DNA of 64,000 bases, taken from assembly GCA_018873245.2 (NCBI GenBank), contig JAEMBT020000005.1, positions 6,930,001 through 6,994,000 on the forward strand. Reading direction: 5' to 3'. The notes under the pieces were generated by a model, which worked only from the letters and a program-made list of their open reading frames with translations, searched no databases and was not told the origin of the DNA. Both the position numbers and the translations under genes were made by a program. The DNA comes from Archegozetes longisetosus (taxonomy: Eukaryota > Arthropoda > Arachnida > Sarcoptiformes > Trhypochthoniidae). This document shows, piece after piece, positions 1 to 13,300 of this stretch (position 1 is its first letter; every line of letters begins with the position of its first letter).

Positions 1-15
1 CATTCAAGCAAGTTA

Positions 16-1098
16 TTGATCGTAATATTTTTAAAATTAAGTTTCTACAAAATTAAAGGTTTTGCAATACAAACAACTATAATCATAACTATAGCAGAAC
101 AAGCGTTCAGTGGAAAATGTCCACAACCAGAGGTTCTTTATCCTTGTACTTGTTCTGAAGGGATCGATCGAATCTCTTGCATTAAATTCTATGAAAACCA
201 CTTCAACTCTTCGTATACTATACCACAAATATTTAAATCGTTGAGTGATAATTTGGAAAATAGTGAGAAAGGATTCACTAAATTATTAGTAGCCAACACT
301 AAAGTGCTCGAGTTGGGTGAAAATGCCTTTTCCGATATCACATTTCAGGAGATCGAAATTTATGAAAACAATTTAACTAGAATTCACTCAAGAGTCTTCG
401 GTAATGGCTATCAGACAGTTAAGAAGATTTACATCAATTGTTTAACTTTGAGAAACAATCAACAAAACTATAGTCTATTTGAGGCTTTAAGTTCGCTAGT
501 AAACTTAGAAACAGTTACTTTAGAACTTGGACTCGACTCTATAACTCAAATACCTAATAATGCTTTTCATCCCATCAATGGCGTTCAATCAAAGTTGCAA
601 GAGATCAATATAGTCGGTATTATATCGAGTGTTGGTCAGAGTGCGTTTAGTGAATTACCGAATTTGCGAAAATTGAAAATTTTAGATCAAATATATAGTA
701 TACCGGGACATACTTTTGACTTCAACAGCACATCAACTGAGCAATTGGTGATCGATTTGTCAAATAATAAACTGATTGGTTCTAGTTTTGAGTACAACTC
801 GTTCACTGATTCCAAGCGACCAATTTATCTGAATTTGGCTAATAATAACATAAGATATTTAGATCAAACTGTATTTAAGCCATTCTTTGAAGTTGATTCA
901 AGCAACAAATTGAAACTAACAGGCAATAGATTAGTTTGCACTGATTGCCAATCTTATTGGGTGATTGAGCAAAAGTCTAGTATTTATGGACGTATTGAGG
1001 ATGCTATTTGTCATAACGAAAAATCAATTTGGAGTTACGATTGGAATTGTACTAAAGAAAAAATTCATGTTCGCCTAGAGAAATTACTCTTCTATTAG
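16..1098 (+). CDS. Secreted leucine-rich-repeat protein, 5'-incomplete
   Basis: The open frame starts near the window edge and has no ATG before the first cysteine block, so the start and probably the signal-peptide exon lie upstream of the window. A possible 3' splice site (tatagcag) ends at 108. Visible parts are an N-terminal cysteine cap (CPQPEVLYPCTC), about eight degenerate LRRs with LxxLxLxxN-like spacing (for example IDLSNNKLIGSSFE and LNLANNNIRYLDQTVF), and an LRR C-terminal cap (CTDCQSYWVI...C...W.C). Several N-glycosylation sequons fit an extracellular protein. Arthropod proteins of this layout are often named 'oplophorus-luciferin 2-monooxygenase non-catalytic subunit-like'. That name comes from homology only, so luciferase activity should not be inferred. 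It is a tandem paralogue of the gene at 1718-2799. Unlike that gene it ends without a hydrophobic tail, so it is probably secreted. A polyadenylation signal AATAAA lies near 1170. Confidence 0.72.
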   Translation: MIVIFLKLSFYKIKGFAIQTTIIITIAEQAFSGKCPQPEVLYPCTCSEGIDRISCIKFYENHFNSSYTIPQIFKSLSDNLENSEKGFTKLLVANTKVLELGENAFSDITFQEIEIYENNLTRIHSRVFGNGYQTVKKIYINCLTLRNNQQNYSLFEALSSLVNLETVTLELGLDSITQIPNNAFHPINGVQSKLQEINIVGIISSVGQSAFSELPNLRKLKILDQIYSIPGHTFDFNSTSTEQLVIDLSNNKLIGSSFEYNSFTDSKRPIYLNLANNNIRYLDQTVFKPFFEVDSSNKLKLTGNRLVCTDCQSYWVIEQKSSIYGRIEDAICHNEKSIWSYDWNCTKEKIHVRLEKLLFY

Positions 1099-1717
1099 TT
1101 GTGCTAATCGCGCTCAAAATTTACTTTATTTAAGTGAGAAAATTATTTGTTTTTTAAACAATATCTTCAAATAAAAATGTATAAGATTAAATTTTGGTTA
1201 ACCTATATAAATTCCTCAAATTATTTGGTCACTCAGAAAATGAATAAGAATTGAGAAAATACATTTTAGAAAGTTTGGGCTCAATTAGAATGTCTTCTTC
1301 AGTATTACATTTTTGTAATGAAGGTTACACAACAATCTCATAGTAATATAAAGATAATTGAAATTATATCAAATGTATGAAAGATATACACAAGTTTGCT
1401 AAACAAGCGAAACTGTTACAAATAAAAATTTTATGATCTTTATAAAAAGCTCTTTATTGTATGAAATATAAATTTTTGTCAATATTTTAGTTCTATAGTA
1501 ACTGCACTTTATAAGACTGATAAAACATCTCTTAAACTGACTCAAAAACAGAAACCATTGATTGTGTGTTATATTTGAATTAAGTAAATGCCAGTCTTAA
1601 ATAAGAAGTACCTGAATTATTGCTTTTGACTGCAAATGAATTTAAATTGTGAGCAATCATTTGATATTTATATAAATATCAGAGCATAATTTGCTTATTA
1701 TACATAGTTTATTGCAG
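1099..1717. other. Spacer between the two LRR genes
   Basis: AT-rich, with no coding potential seen. It should contain the first exon of the downstream LRR gene, but I could not pick an ATG plus donor with confidence. A TATA-like stretch lies at 1669-1677. A clear pyrimidine-rich 3' splice site (tttattgcag) ends at 1717. Confidence 0.5.
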
Positions 1718-2799
1718 ATTTATCATTGAAAATAATAATCCTTTCGTTATTATTCAATGGATTTTTATGCGGTATATGTCTTGATGATGACATAAGCCCG
1801 TGTAGATGCGTCCAATCACTTCAATGGATTATGTGCTCAGATGTGGCTTATAATTACAGTTTGACTGATGTTTTTCAAAACATAAGTAATAACTTAGCCG
1901 CTAACGAAAAGCATTTTAAAACTCTTGGGCTCTATAATACTGGCATAACTAGTTTGGAAGAAAATACGTTTTTGGACATCACTTTCGAAACTATAAATAT
2001 CTATGAGAAGAACTTAACACAAATTCATACAAATGCTTTCGGAAATATGGCACAAACTGTGAAATCGTTAACCATAGAGTGCGATGAGCTAGACACTGGA
2101 CAACCAAACTATAATTTGTTTGATATGTTGAGTTCATTTGTCAATATTGAGTACATAAGTATGAAATTTAATGGAGATAATTCCAACAAGGTTCCCGAAA
2201 ATGCGTTTCATGTCATAACAGAGAGTCAAACTAAATTATCAGAAATTAAATTTTGGTCCAATTTTAAGTCTATTGGTAATAATTCATTTGCCCAATTGCC
2301 CAATTTGAAGTTATTGAGATTTTCCAATAACAAACTCAATAATATCTCATCGAAAGCGTTCAATTTTAGTCAATCATCTAATCAAAAGCTGATAATCGAT
2401 CTAAGCTATAATGAGTTGAATGAACTAAGTTTTGAAACTGGAGCCTTCTTGGATGCAAAACGACCACTTCATATAGATTTAGGAAATAATAAACTGAAAT
2501 CATTAAACAAAAATATTTTTTGTCCATTTTTCCAAATCAACCAAAATAGTTTGAATCTACGAAGCAATCTATTGGACTGTAACTGTCGTATGTTTTGGTT
2601 AATTAAGCAGAGATCGTGGCTTATTCCGCGTATTTATAACGGATATTGTATCCGAACTGGTCAATCGATTTGGGAATCGGAATGGGACTGTCCTGATAGC
2701 GATGATGATAACTGTGAGCCTAGAAACAGCTCAAATAAATTTATTCTTGATTTTTATTCATGTACTTTGTTGTTTGTCATAACATATCTTCTAATGTAA
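1718..2799 (+). CDS. LRR protein with possible GPI-anchor tail (3' exon)
   Basis: The exon opens at the 3' splice site ending at 1717. The frame has no ATG at its start, so a short upstream exon must supply it. The start of the exon encodes a hydrophobic signal-like stretch (LKIIILSLLFNGFLCG), then a cysteine cap (DDDISPCRC), about eight LRRs, and an LRRCT cap (LDCNCRMFWLIKQ...C...W.C). It ends in a polar stretch with an NSS sequon followed by a short hydrophobic tail (CTLLFVITYLLM). This arrangement is typical of a GPI-attachment signal, though a plain C-terminal membrane anchor is possible. It is a tandem paralogue of the upstream gene: both share the 'NAFGN.xQTVK' block and the W-containing C-cap. 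Its job is unknown; adhesion or ligand binding at the cell surface is typical of the fold. Confidence 0.75.
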
Positions 2800-5700
2800 T
2801 TGATATCATGAACAGATTGAAACTCATTTGATTTGTGGTAAAGTTGTAAATGCATGTTTGTAGATACATTTTACAATTAAATCTGAATACAAAACACAAC
2901 TTTGAAGATTATTTTTGATATTTATGTTTGATACTAAGTAAGTTCTCAAGCTCAAAAGGCTTCCTTAACATTGAAAATGACTATTGTTTCAATAATAAAT
3001 CTGGTAGTAAATGGTATTTAATCAGTTGCTCATATTCTTGAAGTTTTTGCTCAGCTTTTAACTTAACATTTTGCTAGTATGTAATAGATCTAAAACATGA
3101 TAAATAACAGAAATCTTAGCAACGAATTAAGGGTTGAAAAGCTTGTCAATCAAAAATATATTAGTTTCAAAATCACTCTTTGATAAAATTGGTATCAATG
3201 GTCGTATAGGAAAAATTCAGTTGAGGCTGAGCTCACATTCAAGAGACAACTGAGGAACAATGATGGACTCTAAGAAGAGGAAACTGTCACAATAGCCGTT
3301 ACACCTGAGAATATGTTCATATTATCCCTCATTGTCAGAAACAAAAAATGATGCTTTAAAATTTCCAGATTTTATGCTTGTTTATGAAATGCCTACACTA
3401 ACTAAAAGCTGCCATAGAAGTAGGATGCGAAAAGAGCACAGTTATGCTATTTTTATGCTTTTATGTCTTAGCATAATTGTTCATCTTTAACTATTGTCTC
3501 AAATTTGAGGTTAAAGATTTACTTAACACATTGTCTTCGTATACAATAGCAGGCGTTGAATATATTAATAAGACTTACATTTAATATTCATTGAATGGAA
3601 ATTGTTTTGAAAGCAAATAAGCTGATTATCAGGTAATATTTTTTAACTTTGATTGCTTAGATTTTTGTTATTGTATATCTTGAAAGTAAAAGAGTTTTTA
3701 TTATTGGTAATGTGCTAACATGAAAATTAGAAACAATCACATTCGGATTTCTGACTTTCATTCAAAATCCTAATGTGCTTATCCTTAACTTTCATTATAA
3801 GTAAAACTTTTTGTGGTTTAAAACTACTAAAAGATTAATTTTCAATAAAATAATTTCATTATTTTATTGGTTGAATTATTTGTTTTTTCACATAATTTCT
3901 GTTAGGCTTTTTAACTTGAAATGGGCTTTGTTTGACTTTAACTGTAAATAATTGGATAAGGTTGACTTTTACTTTTGTTTCCAAAAGCCAAACTAGCAGT
4001 ACAGTGCACTTATACTAAATAATCATTCATCCATACAACTATTGACTCAAGTTTTTAATTAGTTTATTTAACAACAAATTCTCATACATGTATAAATAAG
4101 CATATATCAACAGTATATAATGATGAATAAAATACATCTGTTTGGTCAAATAGTAGACTTGTTAATTTGGTCTACTATGATAATATAAGGCTCACATTAT
4201 GTTTCTGTTGTTTACAAATTTGCAAACTTAGATTTACTTGTTTTTTACTTCAATACAAATAAGCTGGTAATAAATGGTTAACTCAATTGAAATTCGGGAG
4301 CTCAAAAAGTTTAATTGATCGAGAATAAAGTCAATGTTCTAAATCACGGTATTATCGAGTCGTTTGACAAATATTAATGAATCGGTCACATTAAAACAGT
4401 TACTCACAAATAAATAATTGAGTATTAAGTTTGACATTAATGTAAACCGCTTAATTAGAGGTTAAAAGTGACTGCATTTGGAAAAGTCTAATAATAACAT
4501 AAATAACTCATTTGATCGACCCAATTATGTCTAACTTTATAAATAAACAATTAGTACGCAGAATGATTAACATTAACAAAATAATCGACTGCTTAAATGA
4601 AACAAAATTTACTAGAATGTTGAATACATAACGTCGCCTTAATACTATAAGGTTCAAAAGTATATTAATAAGAAAATCCACTTTCAAGTTCGATGTTATA
4701 CATCAACAACGAGTCGAAGAATAATTTTCTAAAATATGTTACCAAGCAATGTATATGTGGTGCCCATATTCCGCTGTTCATTTGGGTCCTACTATGTTTC
4801 TATCATAGATAACTCAGAACTGATTTTTGCATTTAGAAACTTATTGTGCTCAAATGAAATCCAAAACTGAGTGCTATCAGGTTCTAAATGATCGAAAATC
4901 GATAAATAACTAAATCGAAACAAACTTTTATCTAAGAAATTTTAAAAGGAAAGTAGAAAATCAATTTCGAACATTTAAAGAATTTTTCAGCATAATTCGG
5001 TCAAAAATTTTTTAAGTCGAGATTCGACTTAACAATTTTATGTCTCAAATTTTCAGATATTTCATTAAGAAATTATTTGGATGACTGAAAAGTGAATTTT
5101 TATAAAGAAATGGCGCGTTTAACAGCAGTTTGTTAAAGAATCGAATTTATCGATATAGAAGAAATCGAAGTGACTAAATCAATTTTGAAAAAATTAAAAA
5201 TCAGCAGAATATGATTCTCTTCATCGGACTTTTATGAGATTTAGTTTTAATAACCCGAAAATTGTGAAAATGCCTGCTTTACAAACATTTTGCTCATCTA
5301 ATTCAACTAATTCGACGATTACAACTGAACCAGACATAAATTTATAAATTTGAATAAATACCAGCATCAATGCCATGGCAAGGTACATGAATTCGTTAAT
5401 AAGTCATTTTGTCAAAAAAATTGATTTAGAACCTCATAGTACTCAGGCGACGATAAGAAGAAAACTTTGTGTCTAAGTTCGTATCGCGACAAAAGTTCGT
5501 GGACCCAAGTTTTTTTTGGCAAAATATTCGCTAATGAGAAATGCTGGTACGAGGATATGAATTTATATGAATGATAAGAATATGGGAATATTGATTTGTT
5601 GGACTACATGGGAGGATCCCTCATAACATTAGTTAACACGTTTAAATATGTATATATCCATTTTGCTATTTTAAAATTTTAGTAACCGATAGAGCTGTAT

Positions 5701-7357
5701 ATCTACTGTGTATTTATTATACTGTTTAAGATAAAAATTTTGTAAACATCAATTCCCATGTCTCATATTTTCTCGACGAACAATGCAAACTTTTTTCGTG
5801 AAAATATTTTCACTTGCAAACTTCTAGTCGCGAACATTTGTCGGTGAACCGTCTGTCTTCACTCATATGTACTGGTTATTAAATGCACGCAGACCCGAAA
5901 ATGTTTCGCTTTTAAAACCGCTTATTTTTTGACAACAGTTAACGAAGAGATCAAATAAATCAGCCTAGAAGAAATAAAAATTATTATTGTTTCAAAGGAC
6001 AAAAATCATTATTTTTTGGTAATGTTTGAGCAAAAAAGCTTCATAAAAGAGATAATTGCAAAGCCTATTAATTCCTAAGGTAAGCTCATGAAATTATCAA
6101 AAGATTGAGATCCAAAGCACATATAATAGAATATTTCACTTCTATCTACAATTTCACATAAGTGGTTACAAGTAATTCTCCACTTGGGAGTTAGTACAAG
6201 AAGTAAAGAAAATCTGTCTGATACTGAGCTCAAAGCGAAATTCATTAGCACTTATGCATGGAACATGTTTGAAATCGTTATTTTTATTGAATTAATTGTT
6301 TCTCAAGAGTGAATTTGTGAATTGTGTTGAAGTATTTTTTTTCGAAAGCTTCTTTTCTGAATACTTTGATTTATCTGCACCTCTACGATAAAATTTTAAA
6401 CTTTTATACGGAAATATTCTTATGATCACTAAACCGCTTGAAGTCAGTAAACAATCAAAGTTTAAAAGCTTTTATTGAAACACAATTTTAGTTTCAAACT
6501 CAAAAAGTAGGCAAACACTACATGAATTGTAGGCCCATATCATTGGGTAGGCAGGAGAAAGTTAAGGCTCCCCGCAGAGTCGAAGTCAGACTTTTTGACT
6601 AGCTTTATATGCAGTAGAAATTAATGAATCTTATCTCACTCTAAGTTAAGATTTGATAAAAGTTATATCAAATCAAATCTTGAAATAAAATACATTTTGA
6701 CAGAAACAAGTTTTGAAAGATACTAATGTTTTGTTTGAATAAAACGCCATACAAATCATTTCAGTTTCTTTAACACAAGTAATATACAGCACTGCAAAAT
6801 CTGTTGCTTAACGAATAGATTGATTTACACTTTCAATATTTAGTTCAAGTTTGTGGTGTCTTAATAAACTTATTTATAACTTATACTGCGGTAAAAAACT
6901 TCATTTCCGAGACCTACAAAATGCATACAATGATTATATAAAAATCAAGAAAAGCAAATTCGATTATATTAAACATTTGCTCAGATATATAACATTTCCA
7001 CAAAATGTTAGTTTTTATAATACATTAACTTCTTGTGATTCAGAAACCTGTCTCTAAAAATAGACAAAGAGCTCGAGAAGTAACATCTCATGAAAGTCAT
7101 GACATCTGCAACTGTAAAGGAAAATGTATGAGTTTGTGTCTACGTAAGAACTCTTTTGTACAGAAAGCTGTTCCTACGATTCGATTGAGTGTAAAGTAAA
7201 TAATTTCATTGAATGAAACTCTGAAAACTACCATTCTTGTAAATTAATATATCAATGCATGTATTATAAAGTATAAGAAGGTTTTAAAGATTTTGATCGG
7301 ATTTTTCTTTCCTTTTAAACCTCTGCCACCGGAGATTCACAATCAGTATTAAAAGAT
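2800..7357. other. Gene-poor AT-rich spacer
   Basis: No exon is supportable on either strand. I see only small hairpins, for example at 3839-3873 and around 6645-6690. The 68-codon frame at 6851-7057 begins with TTG, matches nothing I recognise, and I do not call it. Confidence 0.5.
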
Positions 7358-10300
7358 TCAATATTTACTGTGGCGTTTGACGGCTTTTTGAGTCTGAAAC
7401 TAAAATTCTACTTTTAATGAAAAAGTTTAGCTATCAATCATTCTTGTCCAATACTAAATTCAAAAATGAGTCTTATTAAAATTTGTGGTTGACTTACCCT
7501 AAAATTTCTGCTCATAAAACAGTATATAAAAGGATTGACCATAGAGTTAGCCATAGCTAACAAATAGAATACGAGGAATCCATGGATGAATATAATGTTG
7601 TTGAAAGTTGAATCCAAGTCTAATTCAAAGATTTGGAGCCAGAAAAATAAGAGCATATATAACTTTATTGGGAACCAGCAGATGAAAAATACGATAACGA
7701 CTGCCAGTAACATCTTGAAAATCTTAAACAGAGTAATATAGTGCCTTAATGGTTTGTTATATTATCTATAAGCTAGACATTCATGTATTTTTTTTAATAT
7801 TTTTAATTGACTATCTTAGTAAAAATTGATGCTATGAAGTTTTTCAATACTTTCACATTATTGTATGACTTGCAAAGGGAATAAAACACAAATACAATGA
7901 ATGAGCGAAACTTGAATCAAACTATAGAAACTCACAACAAAACACTGGTTATCAAAAGCTTGAATTTATTTCAAATTAATCATTTCTAGCTCTATCTCAT
8001 GACTTCATTTATGACTAACGATGTACATAAGCTCGTTTGTTTGAACTTGAATCGGAGCTTGGGATCATAAGCTTGCGAAACCCTGAAGGCTGGCTTTCAG
8101 TTTAAGCTTCTCAGGATCTTTATGTGTACCAAATCAAAAATTTGATTTGTAGCGAATAAGCATTTATTGACAGATTAAAACTGGTGTTTAATATCAAAAT
8201 TTCAATTTATTTTTATAATTATTTACACTCTCGAAATAAAACCCTTCCTATCATAAAATAATTGATAAGAAATTAAGACTTTTAAACTTTTATCTAATCC
8301 GATGTGAGATGGTCTTATCAAAAGTTGAGTATTACGAAAACAGTTCTTTTCGTAAAGCATTGAAAAACATAAAGTGCGCGTTTTGCTAAAATGCATATGT
8401 CATTACGGTAAAACTAAACATGCAATTTCTTAACAATGTGCATCGAGTTAATGGTCAACCAATCACTGATATTGAACGTAATCAAATTATTATGATGTTA
8501 GGGAGAGGTGTGAAATTTAGAGATATCGCGCGCGCTTTAACTTTAGACCCGATGCACATTAAGAAATATTATACTATATTTTATCGTAATGACACGCCTT
8601 TTAGCAAAAACGTGCACTTTATGTCTTTCAATGCTTTACGAAAAGAACTATTTTCGTAATACTCAACTTTTACTCTTTTGATAAGACTGTCTCACATCAG
8701 ATTAGATAAAAATTGTCTTGATCTCTTATCAATTATTTCATGATAGGAAAGACTTTATTTCTCGAGTGTATATACTTAATTTCATGCTGAGGCTTAAAAT
8801 GCTGAGCTCGAATCTAGCTCCAAAGTCTGAATAAGTTTAACTCGAACTTTAGTGCATCATTATTTATGATTACACTCTACTAAATGGCACAAAACACTAT
8901 TTGATAAAAATAGAAAGTATTAATCACTTTCGATTCGATTTATTACTTTTATTTTGTTGATTTGGTGGTCCGTTTGTTGTGGAGAATTATAGTAAAATAA
9001 TTTGACTGCAATTGTTCCATATGTGACGATCATTATTATGATTGGTAGTAGAAATGTTGAAAGAAAATTGATTGCCGTATATATAGTGGTATGAGTTGAC
9101 GATTCTTCTTCTAGCTTACAATCAAAATAAGCTTCGTTTCTGAATGAAAATGATTTGATTCTAGTGTAAACAAGTGGGTATATACCCAGAATCGTGGCCA
9201 AAACCCACCCTATGGCTAGAATTGTATTGCCATTTACTTTTAGCCAGCGATTCAATGTTGAGAATGGATAGAGAGTGGCCGCAAACCTATCAGTATTAGA
9301 TGAGAATAAGTGTTATTACTGTTGCAGTTAACTTACCATCAATTATATTTCTTATTCCTGTACATTTCCTAGTGTTTTATAGAAACCCAAAAAATCTTAT
9401 TATTTTAAAAATGGCTTTACATGCTATTTATGTCTAAAAGTATACTTCTTATCAAGTTTTGCAGCATTTAATAGATCAATAGCAAATTCGCTACATGACA
9501 TCGAATAACTTATATTAATACAAATTTCTGCTTTGACAAAATTAACTTCCATTAAACCTCTCCCGTAGCTCCATATCTTTTGCATTAAAATAAAAACTTT
9601 TTCCACGAAATAATTTCTCATTGGAATTGAAAGTACCCTTAACATGTTTGTGAATGAGTTTGTCTTTGACGTTTTTGATCATAATCTATCATTTTGTAGA
9701 TTTTTATCTTATAAGCTCATACTAATAATTAACTCATTTAAAGTAAAATATTCATTGAAAATTTAAGCTTAAACACAAAACAAATCATATGCTTTCTAAA
9801 GCACTCTCTTATGTTTGAAATACTACTAAGTAGAACGGTGTCTTCCCAGTTTATAGGCATCCACTTTATAGAAATCCACTTTGTAGACACCCACTTTATA
9901 GAAATCCACTTTATAGGCATCCACTTTATAGAAATCCACTTTATAGACATTCCACTTCATAGACATTTCACTTCATAGACATTTCACTTCATAGCATTTC
10001 ATTTTATAGACTAATTATTCGCTAATGAAAATTCTGGTTATCGAGGAGATTATTGATGTTAATTCTAAACAATTTATTTGAATCTAATTTTGAAAAATGA
10101 TCATTTTTCCCTTTGTTTGGTTCAATAAAACTTAATTCAGACGTAGTTTACAGATAGATTACACAAACACTAACTAATTAATAAAATTCAAATATAGATA
10201 TGCAGAAATATTCAAATAAAAAATTGATATATTGAACTGAATAGACTCAAAATAAAAATCACTTTTCATTCAATTGAAAAATAGTTGAATGGGTTTGCAT

Positions 10301-13300
10301 TTTGCACGTGTTCAATATCTTAATTATCATAAGATTATAAAATTAACGGATTAGTAGATATGAGATTCGATGCACTTGACTTTCAGTATAATTAATATAC
10401 AATTATTTTAATTTCTCAGATGTGTGAATAAATTTAAATTATTTTGAATAGCTTAAAAATGTCTCTCTAATCAAGAGTCTATGAAATGAAATGTCTATGA
10501 AGTGGAATGTCTATAAAGTGGACTTCTATAAAGTGGATGTCTATCAATCGGGGTATAACCAAGTAGAACAAGTCTTGTTCTCTTGGGGTTGTTGCTTAAA
10601 TTTTTCAGGAGTGTTTGTTTAAACAAAGGAATACTTGGTAAACATTTCCATTTGTATCAAAATTGTTATAAGCTTTTTAGTTATCAAAAATCTGTAAATC
10701 CCTGTTAAACTTAGCTTCTGTCTGTTTTTCTGTACACTGAGCCAAAGTTGATACAATACAAGATAATTCAGTACAGGTGGTAAGCATAGTTGGAATTCAT
10801 ATTTAATTAAGCCTGTCTCAAACGTTATGAGAATTTACTTATATGTTGTTTACTGGTTATGAAAAGATATTGGCATGAATACACTTAAACCCAGTGCTTC
10901 CGTGTCATAACTAGAAGTAAATGCTTCTCATCTAGCAATAGAGCAATAAACGTAAGCAAGAACGGCGTCTGATCTGAAGGAGTTTGGGCCCCATCACAAA
11001 TATTGAAAATACTATAGATACTATGAAAATGAGGGCAAGAATCTTATTTTTTCGGTATGTATCCCTCAGATGGAATCTCTGGCGCTGTCTCTGAGCATAA
11101 GTACAGAATACTCACTAAAAAACAATTTAGTTAAATTTATTGAAAGCTCAAAAGTCAAATTATTTTTATAAAACACAATTCAGTAGATATTCAAAAGATT
11201 ATTCAGTTAAAAAGTCTACTTCCTCTCGTAAAAAAAATTCTTAGAGTTTTTTTCTGCTCCAGGCATTTAATCGTTTGGAAGCATTAAGTATTCACTTTAT
11301 ATTAAAAAGAGAAAGTTCTTCATTCTTTAATTTATTAAGGCTTTGAGTATGTCTAGTATTTCCTTTTGGTTTTATTACTTACTAAAATTTGGTTTAAGAA
11401 GTATTTTTGAAAAACTATAATTTCAAATTAAGACTTTATCATTTATCCTGAATCCTATTGACAATAATATAACAGGAGGAGTAGCTGAAAAAAGTGACTC
11501 AATCAATTTATAACTTTTCAGCTGTTTCGAAACATGAATTAAACAATCTTTAATTAATATGGTTTATAAAGATGAGTGCATAAAAATTGCGAAAAAGTAG
11601 ATTACGAAAATTAATTGAATTCAAATGACATTTTATTCAACCTAGACCCAAATGAAAGACAATTTCAAAAATTTTAAAATGACACACATTACACTTTTTT
11701 TTCATTGGCTGTGAGAAAAGTTATCTCAAAAAATAATACCTAAAATTTGTTGCAGTTTCTATGCACTGATCTTTACCTAAAGCAAATGTTATGCAGTACA
11801 GTACTTTATCGTTTTTTTAATATAAGCTTATTTGTCTAACAATTCATCATGAAAGATCTGTCCTAACTATAACCATTGTAATGATGAATGGATGGTGGTT
11901 TTAAAAACGCTGGCTAATGATAAATTTGAGGTTTCATTGAAAATTTCTTGAACATTTATTAACAGAAAACTAAAGATTGCTGAAAAGTATGAAATACAGT
12001 TTATTACCATTCACTCAGAACGATTATATTTGAATGTAGTACTGAATGTACAATCAAATTCAAAGAGCATTAAATTAATCGCCTGCTAACGTCATATTGC
12101 ATGAGTTTGTTTTCAAATGTTTGGTGCCAAAAATTACTAAAAGTAATTTGCAAGACATTCTATCCTTACGAAGATACAAGCCCCAGGTTATGAGTTAACT
12201 TTAACTTTCATCTATATCACTATGAGGACTGAACTAACGAGATAAAATAAATTAATTATTTTAGATAACGCTTTGGTTATGCGATTTCAGTTTACTTTAT
12301 TTTATTAGATAAAAACATGATTTTAAAACCATAATTCAAACATGTTTGAAATCGATGTTTGATAATAAAATATGTATACAACTATTTTCGCGGATAAGAT
12401 TATCTCCTATTTAGCTCTTTATTAAAAGATCTGTTTAAAGCCTTTTTAAATTTGTCTCTACTCTTCTGACTGATCGACCAATCAATTTGGCACTATAACG
12501 ATGAGATAAACAGAAACTTCTTACGAGAGTCAAAGCATAGAAACATAATGAAGTGGCTGAGCAATAATTGACGAAACAATTCTTTATTGAAAATATTTCT
12601 TTCAAGTGCCAATATTTTTAATTTATCTTCATAAATTAAGCAAACACCAAAGTTGACAGATTTCTAAGAATCTTAATTAAGGCTACACTATTAGAAGATG
12701 AAAATTCAAAGAATCTTTAGACTGTTGATTAATTTTTAATGACCTACTGCTTGAAAAATATTTCGCTATCTTAAACTTTAACCAGTTTGAAGCCTTTCTC
12801 GTAAATTGTAGTAAAATATGCAATATTTATGTTGAATTGCTTAGGAAATTATATTATACGATGTTGATTAATAATATATTCTTAAACTCACGACTCAATT
12901 CATTTTTAGGAAGTGATTGATAAAATGCTAACCAGAAGTGTTAGCTCTTGTTTATCAAGCGAAGCATTATTTGCCAAAATATAGCTTGAATAAGCTCTAG
13001 AAATAGATAGATATATAGAGTTTGATGAAGCAGCAAGTAGAAGCTGTAAGAATGATAACAAAAGAAGACTTACTAAAATCTTTCTAATACAATAACATAT
13101 TGAAGTCGGTTCAGATTAAATGCATGGGCAATTTTATGAAAGTATCTTTTATTGCTCAGTATAACTTTGTAAAAAAAACTTAATTGGGAAGTGAAAGCAG
13201 TGAGTAATCTCTAATTTAAATAAATTAATGCATAAATGCTAAAGGATGATACGAGAGCCTAGACTCCCGAATATACAAATTATGGCATAAAGTGACTGTA

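Noticed and set aside
1669-1677. TATA box for the second LRR gene
   Set aside because: It would place the transcript start after any usable first exon; no in-frame ATG follows, so probably chance in AT-rich DNA.
6851-7057. 68-codon frame (+)
   Set aside because: Begins with TTG, has no domain and no splice context; expected by chance in AT-rich DNA.
9738-9950. Repetitive Trp/Lys/Ile frame (-)
   Set aside because: Direct translation of the 15-bp minisatellite, not a protein.
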